This document shows, one piece after another, positions 24,342-32,549 of a DNA stretch of 64,000 nucleotides; the stretch's first letter is position 1; every line of letters begins with the position of its first letter. Under the pieces are notes generated by a model that saw only the letters and a program-made list of their open reading frames with translations, was not told the DNA's origin and did no database searches. The translations under genes were made by a program, and so were the position numbers. Origin of the DNA: Anaerolinea thermophila (GTDB taxonomy: Bacteria > Chloroflexota > Anaerolineae > Anaerolineales > Anaerolineaceae); contig NZ_DYHZ01000004.1 of NCBI RefSeq assembly GCF_020723905.1, positions 179,199 through 243,198 on the forward strand. The letters run 5' to 3'.

Positions 24342-24992
24342 TCAATCGCCGTGCAAAGGCAGAGGAAGTTCGGGCTGGTAGGGGGGCAGTTCCAGCGCCT
24401 GGCGGATGCGGTTCTCAATCCAGCGCAGGTCTTCAGGATAGCGCACAAAGTCCAGCACGTTGGCGTCCAGCGTCAGCACGGGCGAGGAAAGCCTGTCGGG
24501 GGAGAGGAAAAATTCATCATAGGCATGGTTGAGTTCGTCAATGTACGCCCGCTCCATGTTGCGCTCATAGACGCGGTCACGGCGGGTAATGCGCTCCATC
24601 AGCAGGTCGGTGGAGGCGCGCAGATAGACAATCAAATCGGGGGGCTGGATTTTCTCCGCCAGGGCTTCGTGAACGCGGTAGTACATCTCCAGTTCATCCC
24701 CCTCCAGGTTGATGCGCGCAAACAGGGCATCCTTGTCGAAGGTGTAATCGGAGATGAGGTTGCGCCCGCCCGCCGTCAGTTCGGGAATGCCGCGCCGCTG
24801 TTGATGATACCGGCTGAGCAGGAAGAAAATCTGAGTTTGAAAGGCATAGCGGGCGCGGTCTTCGTAAAACTTGCTGAGGAAGGGGTTTTCTTCAAAGACT
24901 TCCAGAAGAAGGTTGGCTTGAAAGGCAGGCTGCAGCATACGCGCCAGCGTGGTTTTGCCAACACCGATGACACCTTCAATTGCCAGATACAT
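24342..24992 (-). CDS. Deoxynucleoside kinase (dGK/dAK type)
   Basis: A 216-residue kinase that would phosphorylate deoxynucleosides for salvage. The P-loop is GVIGVGKTT (residues 7-15). 'EVFEENPFLSKFYEDRARYAFQTQIFFL' contains the conserved substrate-binding Glu and Gln of the family, and 'LISDYTFDKDALFA' corresponds to the (D/E)RS-like motif. 'RITRRDRVYERNM' forms the Arg-rich lid. All match bacterial dGK/dAK enzymes. It lies just left of the DnaA-box region and is read away from it. Confidence 0.85.
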   Translation of the reverse strand: MYLAIEGVIGVGKTTLARMLQPAFQANLLLEVFEENPFLSKFYEDRARYAFQTQIFFLLSRYHQQRRGIPELTAGGRNLISDYTFDKDALFARINLEGDELEMYYRVHEALAEKIQPPDLIVYLRASTDLLMERITRRDRVYERNMERAYIDELNHAYDEFFLSPDRLSSPVLTLDANVLDFVRYPEDLRWIENRIRQALELPPYQPELPLPLHGD

Positions 24993-25081
24993 GAGAATCG
25001 CTCCAGAGTGAGGGTGATGGCGTTAATATACCATATTTCCAACCTTAAGAATGGGCGGGGAGACGGGCGAAGAGATCTCCC

Positions 25082-25472
25082 TGTGGAGAAAAACGGCAGT
25101 GCGAATCGAACAAATGGTCCCCTAAATACGGATTGGCATTTTTCCTCAATTTCCACAAAAACTGTGGATAACCTGCGAAAAACTGTGGATAACCCCCTCT
25201 GTTTGTGGATAATTATCGAAAATTTGTCCAATGAGTCTTTTCTGCCCTGTAGCGCCACCCCCCATATATGGGGGTGGTTTTGCGAATCCTGCGTTATTTC
25301 GGCGTGTGGATAACTTTGCCCGATCTGTGGAGAAATTCTCCACGGGTTCTCCACCACTCACCTGTGGATAACTTTTCCGCGATTCAGCCGAAGATGCGAG
25401 GGAACCAATATCCGCTCCCCCCATATCTGGGGTTAAACAGGCTTCTCAAACCTTAAAATCCACATATCCACA
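25082..25472. other. Candidate replication origin (oriC): DnaA-box cluster
   Basis: A 587-bp gene-free region. Five perfect DnaA boxes, written TGTGGATAA on the plus strand, start at 25163, 25184, 25204, 25305 and 25363, all in the same direction. Near matches occur at 25082 and 25326 (TGTGGAGAA), 25336 (TTCTCCACG) and 25464 (ATATCCACA). The two at 25326 and 25336 form the palindrome GTGGAGAA-A-TTCTCCAC. AT-rich stretches that could unwind lie at both ends. A parS cluster lies 4.2 kb to the left. No dnaA or dnaN gene is adjacent, so the call rests on box number, orientation and parS proximity. Confidence 0.7.
25255..25281. repeat. Hairpin with CATATATG centre inside the DnaA-box region
   Basis: CCACCCCC and GGGGGTGG flank a CATATATG core, giving a near-perfect palindrome followed by TTTT. 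Related CCATATNTGGGG motifs recur near 25420 and 25521. It separates the left three perfect DnaA boxes from the right two and may be a structural element or terminator. Confidence 0.55.
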
Positions 25473-25529
25473 CCCTCTACGATTACGACGATTCCTGATT
25501 CATTCCTGTGGGGAAAAGAATATATGGGG

Positions 25530-25572
25530 AAAAAAGAAACTCCCCCCTTCCACAAAGTTTGGAAGGGGGAGT
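25530..25572 (-). terminator. Terminator of the restriction gene
   Basis: Reading leftward, ACTCCCCCTTCC pairs with GGAAGGGGGGAGT and is followed by TTTCTTTTTT, a classic Rho-independent terminator just after the restriction endonuclease stop codon. It isolates the DnaA-box region from leftward transcription. Confidence 0.85.
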
Positions 25573-25579
25573 ACAAAAG

Positions 25580-26332
25580 TTATTGTTGTTTCTTGCTCGA
25601 TTGTTGTTTACCTGAATTAAATTCAACCAGTTTTTCCCAATCAATATATCCATCACGACAAAAATCTTTTGTAAATTCCTCTGTAAACAGATTTACAATG
25701 CGGGCATATTCTTTCTGAAAATCTTCATTACGCTCTTTTGCCCGGTGTCCCAGGGGCTCAATGATGTCTAGATAAAGACGTTCATCTCCGGAAATAAATG
25801 TCCAGAATTCCTGCCCGCAGATTTTGATGTAGTCGCCATATTCGTGGGATTCTTTACCATAACAACACCCGTTAACTGCACGGACGTTGATGTTTGGCTG
25901 ATTGGTACGCAGAGTCCTGATGGCTTTCTGGAAGGCTAAACGCATTTTTTTAATTTGTTCAGAGTTTCCCCAGTTAGGACCGGATTTGACTGAAACCAGA
26001 TAGATCACTCCATCCTTTTCAAATTCAAGGTCTATACCTTCTGAAGATGATTTTCTTCCCCCGTAAACCTGATTACACACAAAAATGGCTAACTGTTCCA
26101 TAAACTCGCCGAATATGGTTTCTTCATGGGAAGAAAGGAAAGCATCCAGCAACATCTTAACCAGATCATGAGCAACATGCAGGTTTTTGGCTTTGAAAAG
26201 GTAAGGATTTTTCCGTTTGAGGACTTCGTTTAATTTCAAATTTTTCAAACGTTCCAGACGGCGCTTATGAAACCCGTCAATATTCTTTTCCACAAATTGA
26301 TAGATATGATCACTCAGAGTGGGGGGCATCAT
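25580..26332 (-). CDS. Type II restriction endonuclease, probably EcoO109I-like
   Basis: A 250-residue protein starting at the first of two adjacent ATGs (AAGGA 6 bases before), overlapping the end of the methyltransferase gene by 23 bases. Residues ~115-150, 'GIDLEFEKDGVIYLVSVKSG', form a PD-(D/E)XK-type core (D-x12-S-x-K; the usual second acidic residue is Ser). The following 'PNWGNSEQIKKMRLAFQKAI' resembles the EcoO109I/GGNCC-cutter group. It is low in G+C and Lys-rich compared with its neighbours, as expected for a transferred R-M cassette. The specificity assignment is tentative; the restriction role follows from the pairing. Confidence 0.7.
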   Translation of the reverse strand: MMPPTLSDHIYQFVEKNIDGFHKRRLERLKNLKLNEVLKRKNPYLFKAKNLHVAHDLVKMLLDAFLSSHEETIFGEFMEQLAIFVCNQVYGGRKSSSEGIDLEFEKDGVIYLVSVKSGPNWGNSEQIKKMRLAFQKAIRTLRTNQPNINVRAVNGCCYGKESHEYGDYIKICGQEFWTFISGDERLYLDIIEPLGHRAKERNEDFQKEYARIVNLFTEEFTKDFCRDGYIDWEKLVEFNSGKQQSSKKQQ

Positions 26333-27185
26333 AAGATCCTTTTTCCTCCAGTAATACCATTTGTTTGGGGATTTCCAGTACAGGTTGAAGACTTTGCTGA
26401 GACAATGCAAAGTACTCAGGCAAGATTTCAATGCCAATGGAATTGCGTCCCATCCTTTGGGCTACCCGGTTGGTTGTTCCAGATCCCATAAACGGATCGA
26501 GTACCCAGTCTCCCTCACGAGTGAAAAGTTTAATAAACCACTCGGGCAGATCTTCAGGAAATACTGCACTGTGATTTCGGTTTTTCGTTTCTGTTGCCAG
26601 ATGCAAAACATTGGTTGGATATACTTTGTTTCTGCCAATCCAGTTGGCTACCCGTTTGCCAAAGCCGCTTCCCACTCGTGAGTTATCGCGAACAAGATCG
26701 GTGTGGCTCAAATTTTTCAGGCGTTTTTCTGCCCAGCTCCCCATTGGTACCATCACTTCTTCCTGATACATGTGAAAATGCTTTTGCTTATTAAACTGAA
26801 GCAGTCTTTCCCATGCATCGCGGAAGCGATTGGGCCATTTACCGGGGTAGGAGTTTTTTTTGTGCCAGATGAACTCTTCTGTCCATAACCAGCCCTGTTT
26901 GCGCATTTCCAGAATTAATTCAATGACATAAGTGTGGCGTTCGCCATTGACGACTTTCTCTTTGATGTTCAGAATAAAAGTACCTGTAGGTTTCAGCACC
27001 CGAAGAAGTTCTCTGGAAATGGGTAAGAACCATTCCACATATTCATCAGGCTTTATCCCACCGTAGGTGTTGGAGCGACTATCTGCGTAAGGTGGTGACG
27101 TAAAAATTAAATCAATAAAGTTATCAGGAATTTCTTTCAATTTTTCCCGGCAATCACCCAGAATTAAACGCGTTTCTACTTTCAT
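26310..27185 (-). CDS. Type II DNA methyltransferase (N4-cytosine/N6-adenine class)
   Basis: A 291-residue beta-class enzyme. The catalytic motif IV is TSPPYADS near residue 29, and the AdoMet motif I is 'VLDPFMGSGTTNRVA' near residue 244; this order is the beta class. S in SPPY favours N4-cytosine methylation, but N6-adenine is possible. The N-terminal 'LILGDCREKLKEIPDNFIDLIF' is typical. It lies upstream of and overlaps the restriction gene, so protection is made first. A TATAAT box lies 6 bases before the ATG with no Shine-Dalgarno, so the mRNA is probably leaderless. Confidence 0.85.
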   Translation of the reverse strand: MKVETRLILGDCREKLKEIPDNFIDLIFTSPPYADSRSNTYGGIKPDEYVEWFLPISRELLRVLKPTGTFILNIKEKVVNGERHTYVIELILEMRKQGWLWTEEFIWHKKNSYPGKWPNRFRDAWERLLQFNKQKHFHMYQEEVMVPMGSWAEKRLKNLSHTDLVRDNSRVGSGFGKRVANWIGRNKVYPTNVLHLATETKNRNHSAVFPEDLPEWFIKLFTREGDWVLDPFMGSGTTNRVAQRMGRNSIGIEILPEYFALSQQSLQPVLEIPKQMVLLEEKGSYDAPHSE

Positions 27186-27191
27186 ATTTTT

Positions 27192-27197
27192 ATTATA
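27192..27197 (-). promoter_or_regulatory. -10 box of the methyltransferase gene (leaderless)
   Basis: TATAAT, AAAAAT, then the ATG on the minus strand: the -10 element is 6 bases from the start codon. Confidence 0.5.
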
Positions 27198-27248
27198 ATC
27201 CTTCTGAACAGAAGTTCTATCTTTTTAACGGGTAGGAGAAGAAAGAAG

Positions 27249-27273
27249 AAGCGGAGCCTGTACTGCTCCGCTT
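27249..27273 (-). terminator. Terminator of the dihydrolipoyl dehydrogenase gene
   Basis: AAGCGGAGC / GCTCCGCTT stem with a 7-base loop; on the minus strand it is followed by TTCTTTCTTCT. Confidence 0.75.
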
Positions 27274-27294
27274 CCCGTAGGGCTTGAAGAGACC

Positions 27295-28692
27295 TTATAT
27301 ATGAATTGCGTGTCCCAGAACGGCTTCTGCGGCTTCCATGATGACCTCGCTCAGGGTGGGGTGCGCATGAATGTTGCGCGCCACATCTTCAATGGTCAAC
27401 TCACTGCGCTGAGCCAGGGTGAGTTCGGGCAGAAGTTCGGTCACTTCCGGTCCAATCATGTGCGCGCCCAGAATCTCGCCGTGCTTCTCGTCCACAATGA
27501 TTTTGACAAAGCCGGTGTAATCGCCCAGTCCCAGGGCTTTGCCGTTGGGCTGGAAGGGGAAGCGCCCCACCTTGACGGCGTACCCGGCTTCCTTTGCCTG
27601 CGCTTCGGTAAGCCCAAACGAAGCCACCTGCGGCTGGCAGTAGGTGGCGCGGGGCACCATGCGGTAATCAATGGGCTGTACCGGCAGACCGGCAATGGCT
27701 TCGGCGCAGGCGATGCCCTGTGCGGATGCCACATGCGCCAGCAGAAGTTTGCCGGTCACATCGCCAATTGCCCAGATGCCCGGCACGCTGGTTGCCATGC
27801 GCTCATCCACTTCAATGAAGCCGCGCTCGTTCATCTTCACGCCCACCTCTTCCAGTCCCAGATCGCGGGAATTGGGCTTGAAGCCAATCGCCAGCAGAGC
27901 CTGTTCGGCTTCCAGGGTCTTCTCGCCGCCTTCGCCGCTCACCACCACCCGCACGCCGGTTTCGGTGGTTTCCACCGATTGCACGCGGTGACCCGCCAGT
28001 ACATTGATGCCGCGCTTCTGGAAGGCTTTGGTCAGTTCGGCGCTGATTTCTTCGTCTTCCAGCGGCGCAATGCGCGGCAGCATTTCCACAAGGGTCACTT
28101 CGCTCCCGTAGGCGTTCCACACGGTGGAGAACTCCAGCCCGATGGCGCCGCCGCCGATGACGATGACCGATCCGGGCAGGCGGGTCTGCAGGATGGCTTC
28201 CCAGTAGGTCAGCACTTTCTCGCCGTCCACCTTTACCCCGGGGATGACCGCCGCCGAAGCACCGGTGGCGATGATGATGTTGCGCCCCTTCAACTGGCTC
28301 ACCTTGCCGTCGCGATCGGTCACCTGGACGGTGTCGCGGGCGGTCAGCCGGGCGGTGCCCATGTGCACGTCAATGCCGTTCTTTTTCATCAGGAACCCCA
28401 CCCCTTTCGTCAGGCGGTCCGATACCTGACGACTGCGCTTGACCGCCACGGAAAAATCGAGGGTGAGGTTTTCAAAGGAAAAGCCGAACTCGCGCCCGCG
28501 TTCGCGCAGGGTGTGAGCCACTTCGGCGTTCTTCAACAGGGCTTTGGATGGGATACAGCCCACATTCAGGCAGACGCCGCCCAGCCACTGTCTGTCCACA
28601 ATGGCGGTTTTCAGTCCCAACTGCGCCGAGCGGATGGCGCTGACGTACCCGCCGGGTCCCGCTCCAATGACGATGACATCGTACTCGTTCAT
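27295..28692 (-). CDS. lpdA: Dihydrolipoyl dehydrogenase (E3)
   Basis: A 465-residue FAD/NAD disulphide oxidoreductase that reoxidises lipoamide in 2-oxoacid dehydrogenase or glycine cleavage complexes. The N-terminal FAD motif is 'DVIVIGAGPGGYVSAIRSAQLG'. The redox-active pair is Cys41/Cys46 in GGVCLNVGCIPSK, and 'VIVIGGGAIGLEFSTVW' binds NAD. The C-terminal His-Glu of the catalytic dyad is in 'NIHAHPTLSEVIMEAA'. GGGAG lies before the ATG. It stands alone, with no E1 or E2 genes nearby, so its complex must be encoded elsewhere. Confidence 0.95.
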   Translation of the reverse strand: MNEYDVIVIGAGPGGYVSAIRSAQLGLKTAIVDRQWLGGVCLNVGCIPSKALLKNAEVAHTLRERGREFGFSFENLTLDFSVAVKRSRQVSDRLTKGVGFLMKKNGIDVHMGTARLTARDTVQVTDRDGKVSQLKGRNIIIATGASAAVIPGVKVDGEKVLTYWEAILQTRLPGSVIVIGGGAIGLEFSTVWNAYGSEVTLVEMLPRIAPLEDEEISAELTKAFQKRGINVLAGHRVQSVETTETGVRVVVSGEGGEKTLEAEQALLAIGFKPNSRDLGLEEVGVKMNERGFIEVDERMATSVPGIWAIGDVTGKLLLAHVASAQGIACAEAIAGLPVQPIDYRMVPRATYCQPQVASFGLTEAQAKEAGYAVKVGRFPFQPNGKALGLGDYTGFVKIIVDEKHGEILGAHMIGPEVTELLPELTLAQRSELTIEDVARNIHAHPTLSEVIMEAAEAVLGHAIHI

Positions 28693-28868
28693 GGTTTAAC
28701 TCCCTGATAGGATGCGGGCAGGGTGATCCTACCCGTTTTTTGTTTCAAGCATACCATAATTGGATGATTTTTTCCGCTGGCGGTTACACCTTCCGGCGTT
28801 CTTTTTTTCTAAAGCCGTTCGAAAGGCACATGTCCGGTGCCGGAAAGAGGACAGTCTGCCTGAATGCC

Positions 28869-31130
28869 TTATCCATTTGAAGAAGAGCGCTCTTGCTCTT
28901 CCCGAATGACCTGCAAAAACACTTCCACGACGCGCGGATCGAAGTGGGTGCCGGCATGTTCCTGAATGAACGCCAGGGTTCTCTCCACGCTCCACGCCGG
29001 ACGGTAGGGACGATCGGAGCGCAGGGCGTCCCACACGTCCACCACGGCAAAGATGCGCGCCGCCAGTGGAATCTGCTCGCCCTTCAAGCCGCGGGGATAG
29101 CCGGTGCCGTCCCACTTCTCATGGTGGCAGTAGGGAATGTCCAGGGCGGGACGCAGGTACTGAATGGGCAGGAGCATCTGGAACGCCAGGGTGGGATGCT
29201 GGCGCATGATGCGCCATTCTTCGTCGGTGAGTGCGCCGGGCTTGAGCAGAATGGCATCGGGGACGCCCATCTTGCCGATGTCGTGGAGCAGGGCGCCGCG
29301 GCGTACGTGAACCAGTTGCTCTTCAGACATGCCCATGGCGCGGGCAATTTTCAGGGTGAGTTCAGTGACCCGCCGGGAGTGTCCCTCGGTCTCGCGGTCG
29401 CGCAGGTCGAGAGCGCGGGACCAGCCCTCAATGGTCTCATCATAGGCGAGGATGAGGTCGGTGTTGGAACGCTGGAGTTCCTGGAAGAGGGTGGCATTGT
29501 CCACGGCAATGGCAATCTGACCGGCGAGGGTCTGGAAGAAGTCAAACCATTCCCTGTCGAGCGAGCGGGGCTGGCGCAGGAAGACTTCGAGAACTCCCTT
29601 TACCTGTCCTTTGGCGATGAGCGGGACGGCGGCATATCGGTTAAACCCTTCGCTTTGCAGCAGGTCGGCGCAGGGAAACGCATGGATTTCCTTCTGGATG
29701 TCGGCAATGAAGATCGGGCGTCTTTCCTTTGCCGCGTGCCCTGCCGGAGCCTCTCCCACCCGCAGTTTGACCCGATCGGGCAGCGATGAGGCAAACCCCA
29801 GACTGGCGAGGCTCTCCAGTTGCTGGGTGCGCGGGTCGAGCAAAAGCACGTTTGCCGCGTCCACCTTCAACTGGGTGGTGACCTGCTTGAGCGCCACCCG
29901 CAGGGTCAGCGCAAGGTCCAGACTGTTGCTGATTGCCTGATCAATCTCCCGCAGGGCGGAGATTTGCTCCAGACGTTGATGGGTCTGCTCGAAGAGGCGG
30001 GCGTTTTCCAGCGCGGCGGCGGCAAGGTACGCCAGGGTCTGGAAGGTATGCAGACGTTCTTCGTCGAAGAAGCCGGTCTGATCGCTGTACACGGTGAGCG
30101 CGCCAAACACCCGCCCGCGGCTGGTCAGCGGAAAGGCGGCGTTGGTGTACAGTTCGTGACGAATCAACAGTTCCCGCCATTCCGGTATGGCGGGTTGAGA
30201 GAGCAGGTCGGGAATGACCTGTGCGGTTTTAGTGCGGATGGCTCTGCCGGTGGGACCGTTGCCATATGGGCTGTCATCCCAGCGCACCCCGATTTGATGG
30301 GGGTAGGGATGATCTGGCGGGTAAACTGTCAGCACGGTGATGTTCCCGTCGGGTTCGGCTCTGCCCAGCCAGGCCAGTCTGGCACCCAGCACCTCGCAGG
30401 CAAGCCGCACGGTTTCCTGAGCGGCGTTTTGGATTTCCAGGCTCTCCGCCAGCGCGCGGGCTTGATCGGTCAGGGCGGAGAGCATCTCAAACTGGCGGCG
30501 AATGCGCTGTTGATCTTCCACCCGTTCGGTGATGTTAGACCAGGTGCCGATGATTTCCGGCAGGCTGTGTTCACTTCTGTGAATCAGGCGCAGTTGCTGA
30601 CGAATCCACAACAGCGAGCCGTCTTTGTGGAAAAAGCGGTAGGTCAGGTCGGCGCAACCGGTTTCCAGCACCCGGTTGCTCTGTTCAATGGCTTTCTGGC
30701 GGTCTTCGGGGTGAACATGGCGAAGCCACCAGTCGTAACTCAGGGCTTCTTCTGCGGTAAACCCCAGCAGAGCGTGCACATTCTCGCTCACCCAGACGGG
30801 GGAAACCCTCCCGTCCTGTTCAACCCGCAGAACAAAATTGACCACCGGACTGACCGAAAGATACGACTCCAGCCGTTGAGCGGTTTCCAGGCGGGCTTCG
30901 CGTTCGCTTTCCAGGGTTTCCAGGCGCATCCGCAGGGTCAGGTAAAGCAGCAGGGCGGTGACAAGGACGAATCCCCAGCCTTTGTAGGTCTGAAACAGGG
31001 CAAGACGGTCTGGGTCGGGAACCAGCCACTCCAGCAGGCGGTCGGAAAAAAGAATCCACAGACCCGCAAACAGCAGGTACAAACCGCTGATGCGCAGGGC
31101 TTCTTTTTGAAAGCGCACAGGCAATTTCAT
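28869..31130 (-). CDS. Membrane-anchored PAS-GAF-GAF-HD-GYP cyclic-di-GMP phosphodiesterase
   Basis: A 753-residue signalling protein. Two N-terminal membrane helices (residues ~14-32 and 48-66) lead to a PAS domain with a PAC motif (~85-205; 'HVHPEDRQKAIEQ', 'YRFFHKDGSLLWIRQQLRL'). Two GAF domains follow (~215-375 and ~395-545), then a C-terminal HD-GYP domain (~575-745) with 'LLHDIGKMGVPD' and 'HHEKWDGTGYPRGL', i.e. the intact HD and GYP residues needed for c-di-GMP hydrolysis. No GGDEF domain is present. No strong Shine-Dalgarno was seen. It is a single gene; its input signal is unknown. Confidence 0.9.
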   Translation of the reverse strand: MKLPVRFQKEALRISGLYLLFAGLWILFSDRLLEWLVPDPDRLALFQTYKGWGFVLVTALLLYLTLRMRLETLESEREARLETAQRLESYLSVSPVVNFVLRVEQDGRVSPVWVSENVHALLGFTAEEALSYDWWLRHVHPEDRQKAIEQSNRVLETGCADLTYRFFHKDGSLLWIRQQLRLIHRSEHSLPEIIGTWSNITERVEDQQRIRRQFEMLSALTDQARALAESLEIQNAAQETVRLACEVLGARLAWLGRAEPDGNITVLTVYPPDHPYPHQIGVRWDDSPYGNGPTGRAIRTKTAQVIPDLLSQPAIPEWRELLIRHELYTNAAFPLTSRGRVFGALTVYSDQTGFFDEERLHTFQTLAYLAAAALENARLFEQTHQRLEQISALREIDQAISNSLDLALTLRVALKQVTTQLKVDAANVLLLDPRTQQLESLASLGFASSLPDRVKLRVGEAPAGHAAKERRPIFIADIQKEIHAFPCADLLQSEGFNRYAAVPLIAKGQVKGVLEVFLRQPRSLDREWFDFFQTLAGQIAIAVDNATLFQELQRSNTDLILAYDETIEGWSRALDLRDRETEGHSRRVTELTLKIARAMGMSEEQLVHVRRGALLHDIGKMGVPDAILLKPGALTDEEWRIMRQHPTLAFQMLLPIQYLRPALDIPYCHHEKWDGTGYPRGLKGEQIPLAARIFAVVDVWDALRSDRPYRPAWSVERTLAFIQEHAGTHFDPRVVEVFLQVIREEQERSSSNG

Positions 31131-31256
31131 GGTATTCAGTTCTTGAGCAGATCTCCGGCTTCTGTGAGAAAGGACGCGACCGCTGGAAAGGAGATTTATT
31201 TACGTTCTAAGTATACAGTTTTTCAGGGATGAGGAATATCCGATTTGTACAATCCT

Positions 31257-31673
31257 TTATTCCCTTGAGGCGGACGATTGCCCGGCTTCCCGGATGAGAT
31301 CTTGCAGGACCCGCAGGGCAGACTCACGGCGTTCCCACGGCACAAACAGATGATCGTGATGCACAGCCGAAACCACGTTGAGAGGAATGCCCGCTTCTGC
31401 CAGAGGGCGGGCAATTGCCGCCAGAAAGCCCACCGCGGTCAGCGCCGAATGCACGGTCAGGGTAATGCATGCCCATTCTTCCGCTCCGGGCGGGGCAGGT
31501 AGAATGAGGGAAACGCCTTCCGCCTCGCGGAACCAGCCCAGGGCTTGATTCTGCCGGTTCTGGGCTTCCGCTTCGGGCAGGGAACGGAAGAGAAACCCCT
31601 GCGGGTGCAGGGCGGGCGCCATGTGGGCGAGCAGAAAAGTCAGATCTTCAGAAGCAATCAGGGCACACCTCAC
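31257..31673 (-). CDS. ACT domain-containing protein
   Basis: A 138-residue protein with a GTG start that is uncertain because no clear Shine-Dalgarno is present. The C-terminal half is ACT-like: 'CITLTVHSALTAVGFLAAIARPLAEAGIPLNVVS', then 'HHDHLFVPWERRESALRVL', as in stand-alone ACT proteins (COG3603-like) thought to bind amino acids. It lies 44 bases downstream of the DtxR gene on the same strand and may share its transcript. Confidence 0.75.
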   Translation of the reverse strand: MRCALIASEDLTFLLAHMAPALHPQGFLFRSLPEAEAQNRQNQALGWFREAEGVSLILPAPPGAEEWACITLTVHSALTAVGFLAAIARPLAEAGIPLNVVSAVHHDHLFVPWERRESALRVLQDLIREAGQSSASRE

Positions 31674-31717
31674 AGCGGTTGGGTAAATCTTCCGGTGGCG
31701 CGGCGCCTGTGCAGGGA

Positions 31718-32407
31718 TCAGGTGCGCTCCACGAAGAGGTAGCGCGCCACGGCAAAGCCCAGCGTCAGGGCATTTTCCTGAACTTCAACGGTCAATGTCT
31801 GGTTAAAGGGCAGGACTTCCTGCACCCGCAGGGACGCGCCGGGGGTCAAGCCGCGCGCATACAGAAAGGTAATCACCTGCGGGTCGTCTTCGGCAAACTC
31901 GTGGATGCGCCGCAGGACGCCGCCCTCTCCGGCGCGCAGATCGGTGAGGGCAGTCCATGCCTGTACCACACTCTCACAGCCAGGGAAGGGGTTGCCGTGC
32001 GGACACACCTGCCGGTCTCCCAGCGCTTCGCGCAGGCGTGCTTCCAGTTGCGGCGAAATGGCGTGTTCGATGCCGTGGGCTTCCTCGTGCACCTGCTCCA
32101 GCGGCACTTTGAGCATCTCGACCAGCAGCCACTCTGCCAGCATGTGCCGGCGGATGACCGAGTGCGCCGCGGCGCGCCCGGTCTCGGTGAGGCGCACGGC
32201 TTTGCGCCCGGTGCCGGTGATCCAGCCGTCGCGCTCCATGCGCTTGAGCGTCATCGTCACTGTGGGTGGGGCGACCCCCATGCGCTCCGCCAGACGCGCG
32301 GCAACGATTTCGCCCTGATCGCGCTCCATGACGGACATGGTCATCAGGTAATCCTCGATGGTGCGGGTAGGGCGGGAGTCATGAGAAGGGAATATGGCTC
32401 GGGTCAT
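31718..32407 (-). CDS. DtxR/MntR-family metal-dependent repressor
   Basis: A 229-residue regulator with the three DtxR parts: winged helix ('TRTIEDYLMTMSVMERDQGEIVAARLAERMGVAPPTVT' region, residues 15-52), dimerisation and metal-binding domain ('HMLAEWLLVEMLKVPLEQVHEEAHGIEHAIS', 'CPHGNPFPG'), and a C-terminal FeoA/SH3-like domain ('LTPGASLRVQEVLPFNQTLTVEV'). Fe2+ or Mn2+ would act as corepressor. It is divergent from an iron-type ABC operon, with a TTAGTATATACTAA palindrome between them. No Shine-Dalgarno precedes the ATG. Confidence 0.9.
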   Translation of the reverse strand: MTRAIFPSHDSRPTRTIEDYLMTMSVMERDQGEIVAARLAERMGVAPPTVTMTLKRMERDGWITGTGRKAVRLTETGRAAAHSVIRRHMLAEWLLVEMLKVPLEQVHEEAHGIEHAISPQLEARLREALGDRQVCPHGNPFPGCESVVQAWTALTDLRAGEGGVLRRIHEFAEDDPQVITFLYARGLTPGASLRVQEVLPFNQTLTVEVQENALTLGFAVARYLFVERT

Positions 32408-32457
32408 AGAATATTTAAGAAAAATATGACAAAAATCATCTTTACTATCTGATAATA

Positions 32458-32471
32458 TTAGTATATACTAA
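32458..32471. promoter_or_regulatory. DtxR-type operator palindrome
   Basis: TTAGTATATACTAA is a perfect 14-bp palindrome in the 142-bp gap between the DtxR-family gene and the iron-type ABC operon. It shares the TTAG...CTAA ends of DtxR/IdeR operators, so it probably represses one or both directions when metal is abundant. Confidence 0.6.
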
Positions 32472-32549
32472 CATTCGCAGTTGACGCAGGCTAATTATAC
32501 CATTGCCTACCACTTTACTTGAATCAATCACAACGGAGAACTGCCTGTC

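Noticed and set aside
24993-25357. Open frames across the DnaA-box region
   Set aside because: No ribosome binding sites, no family signature, and they run through the repeated TGTGGATAA elements.
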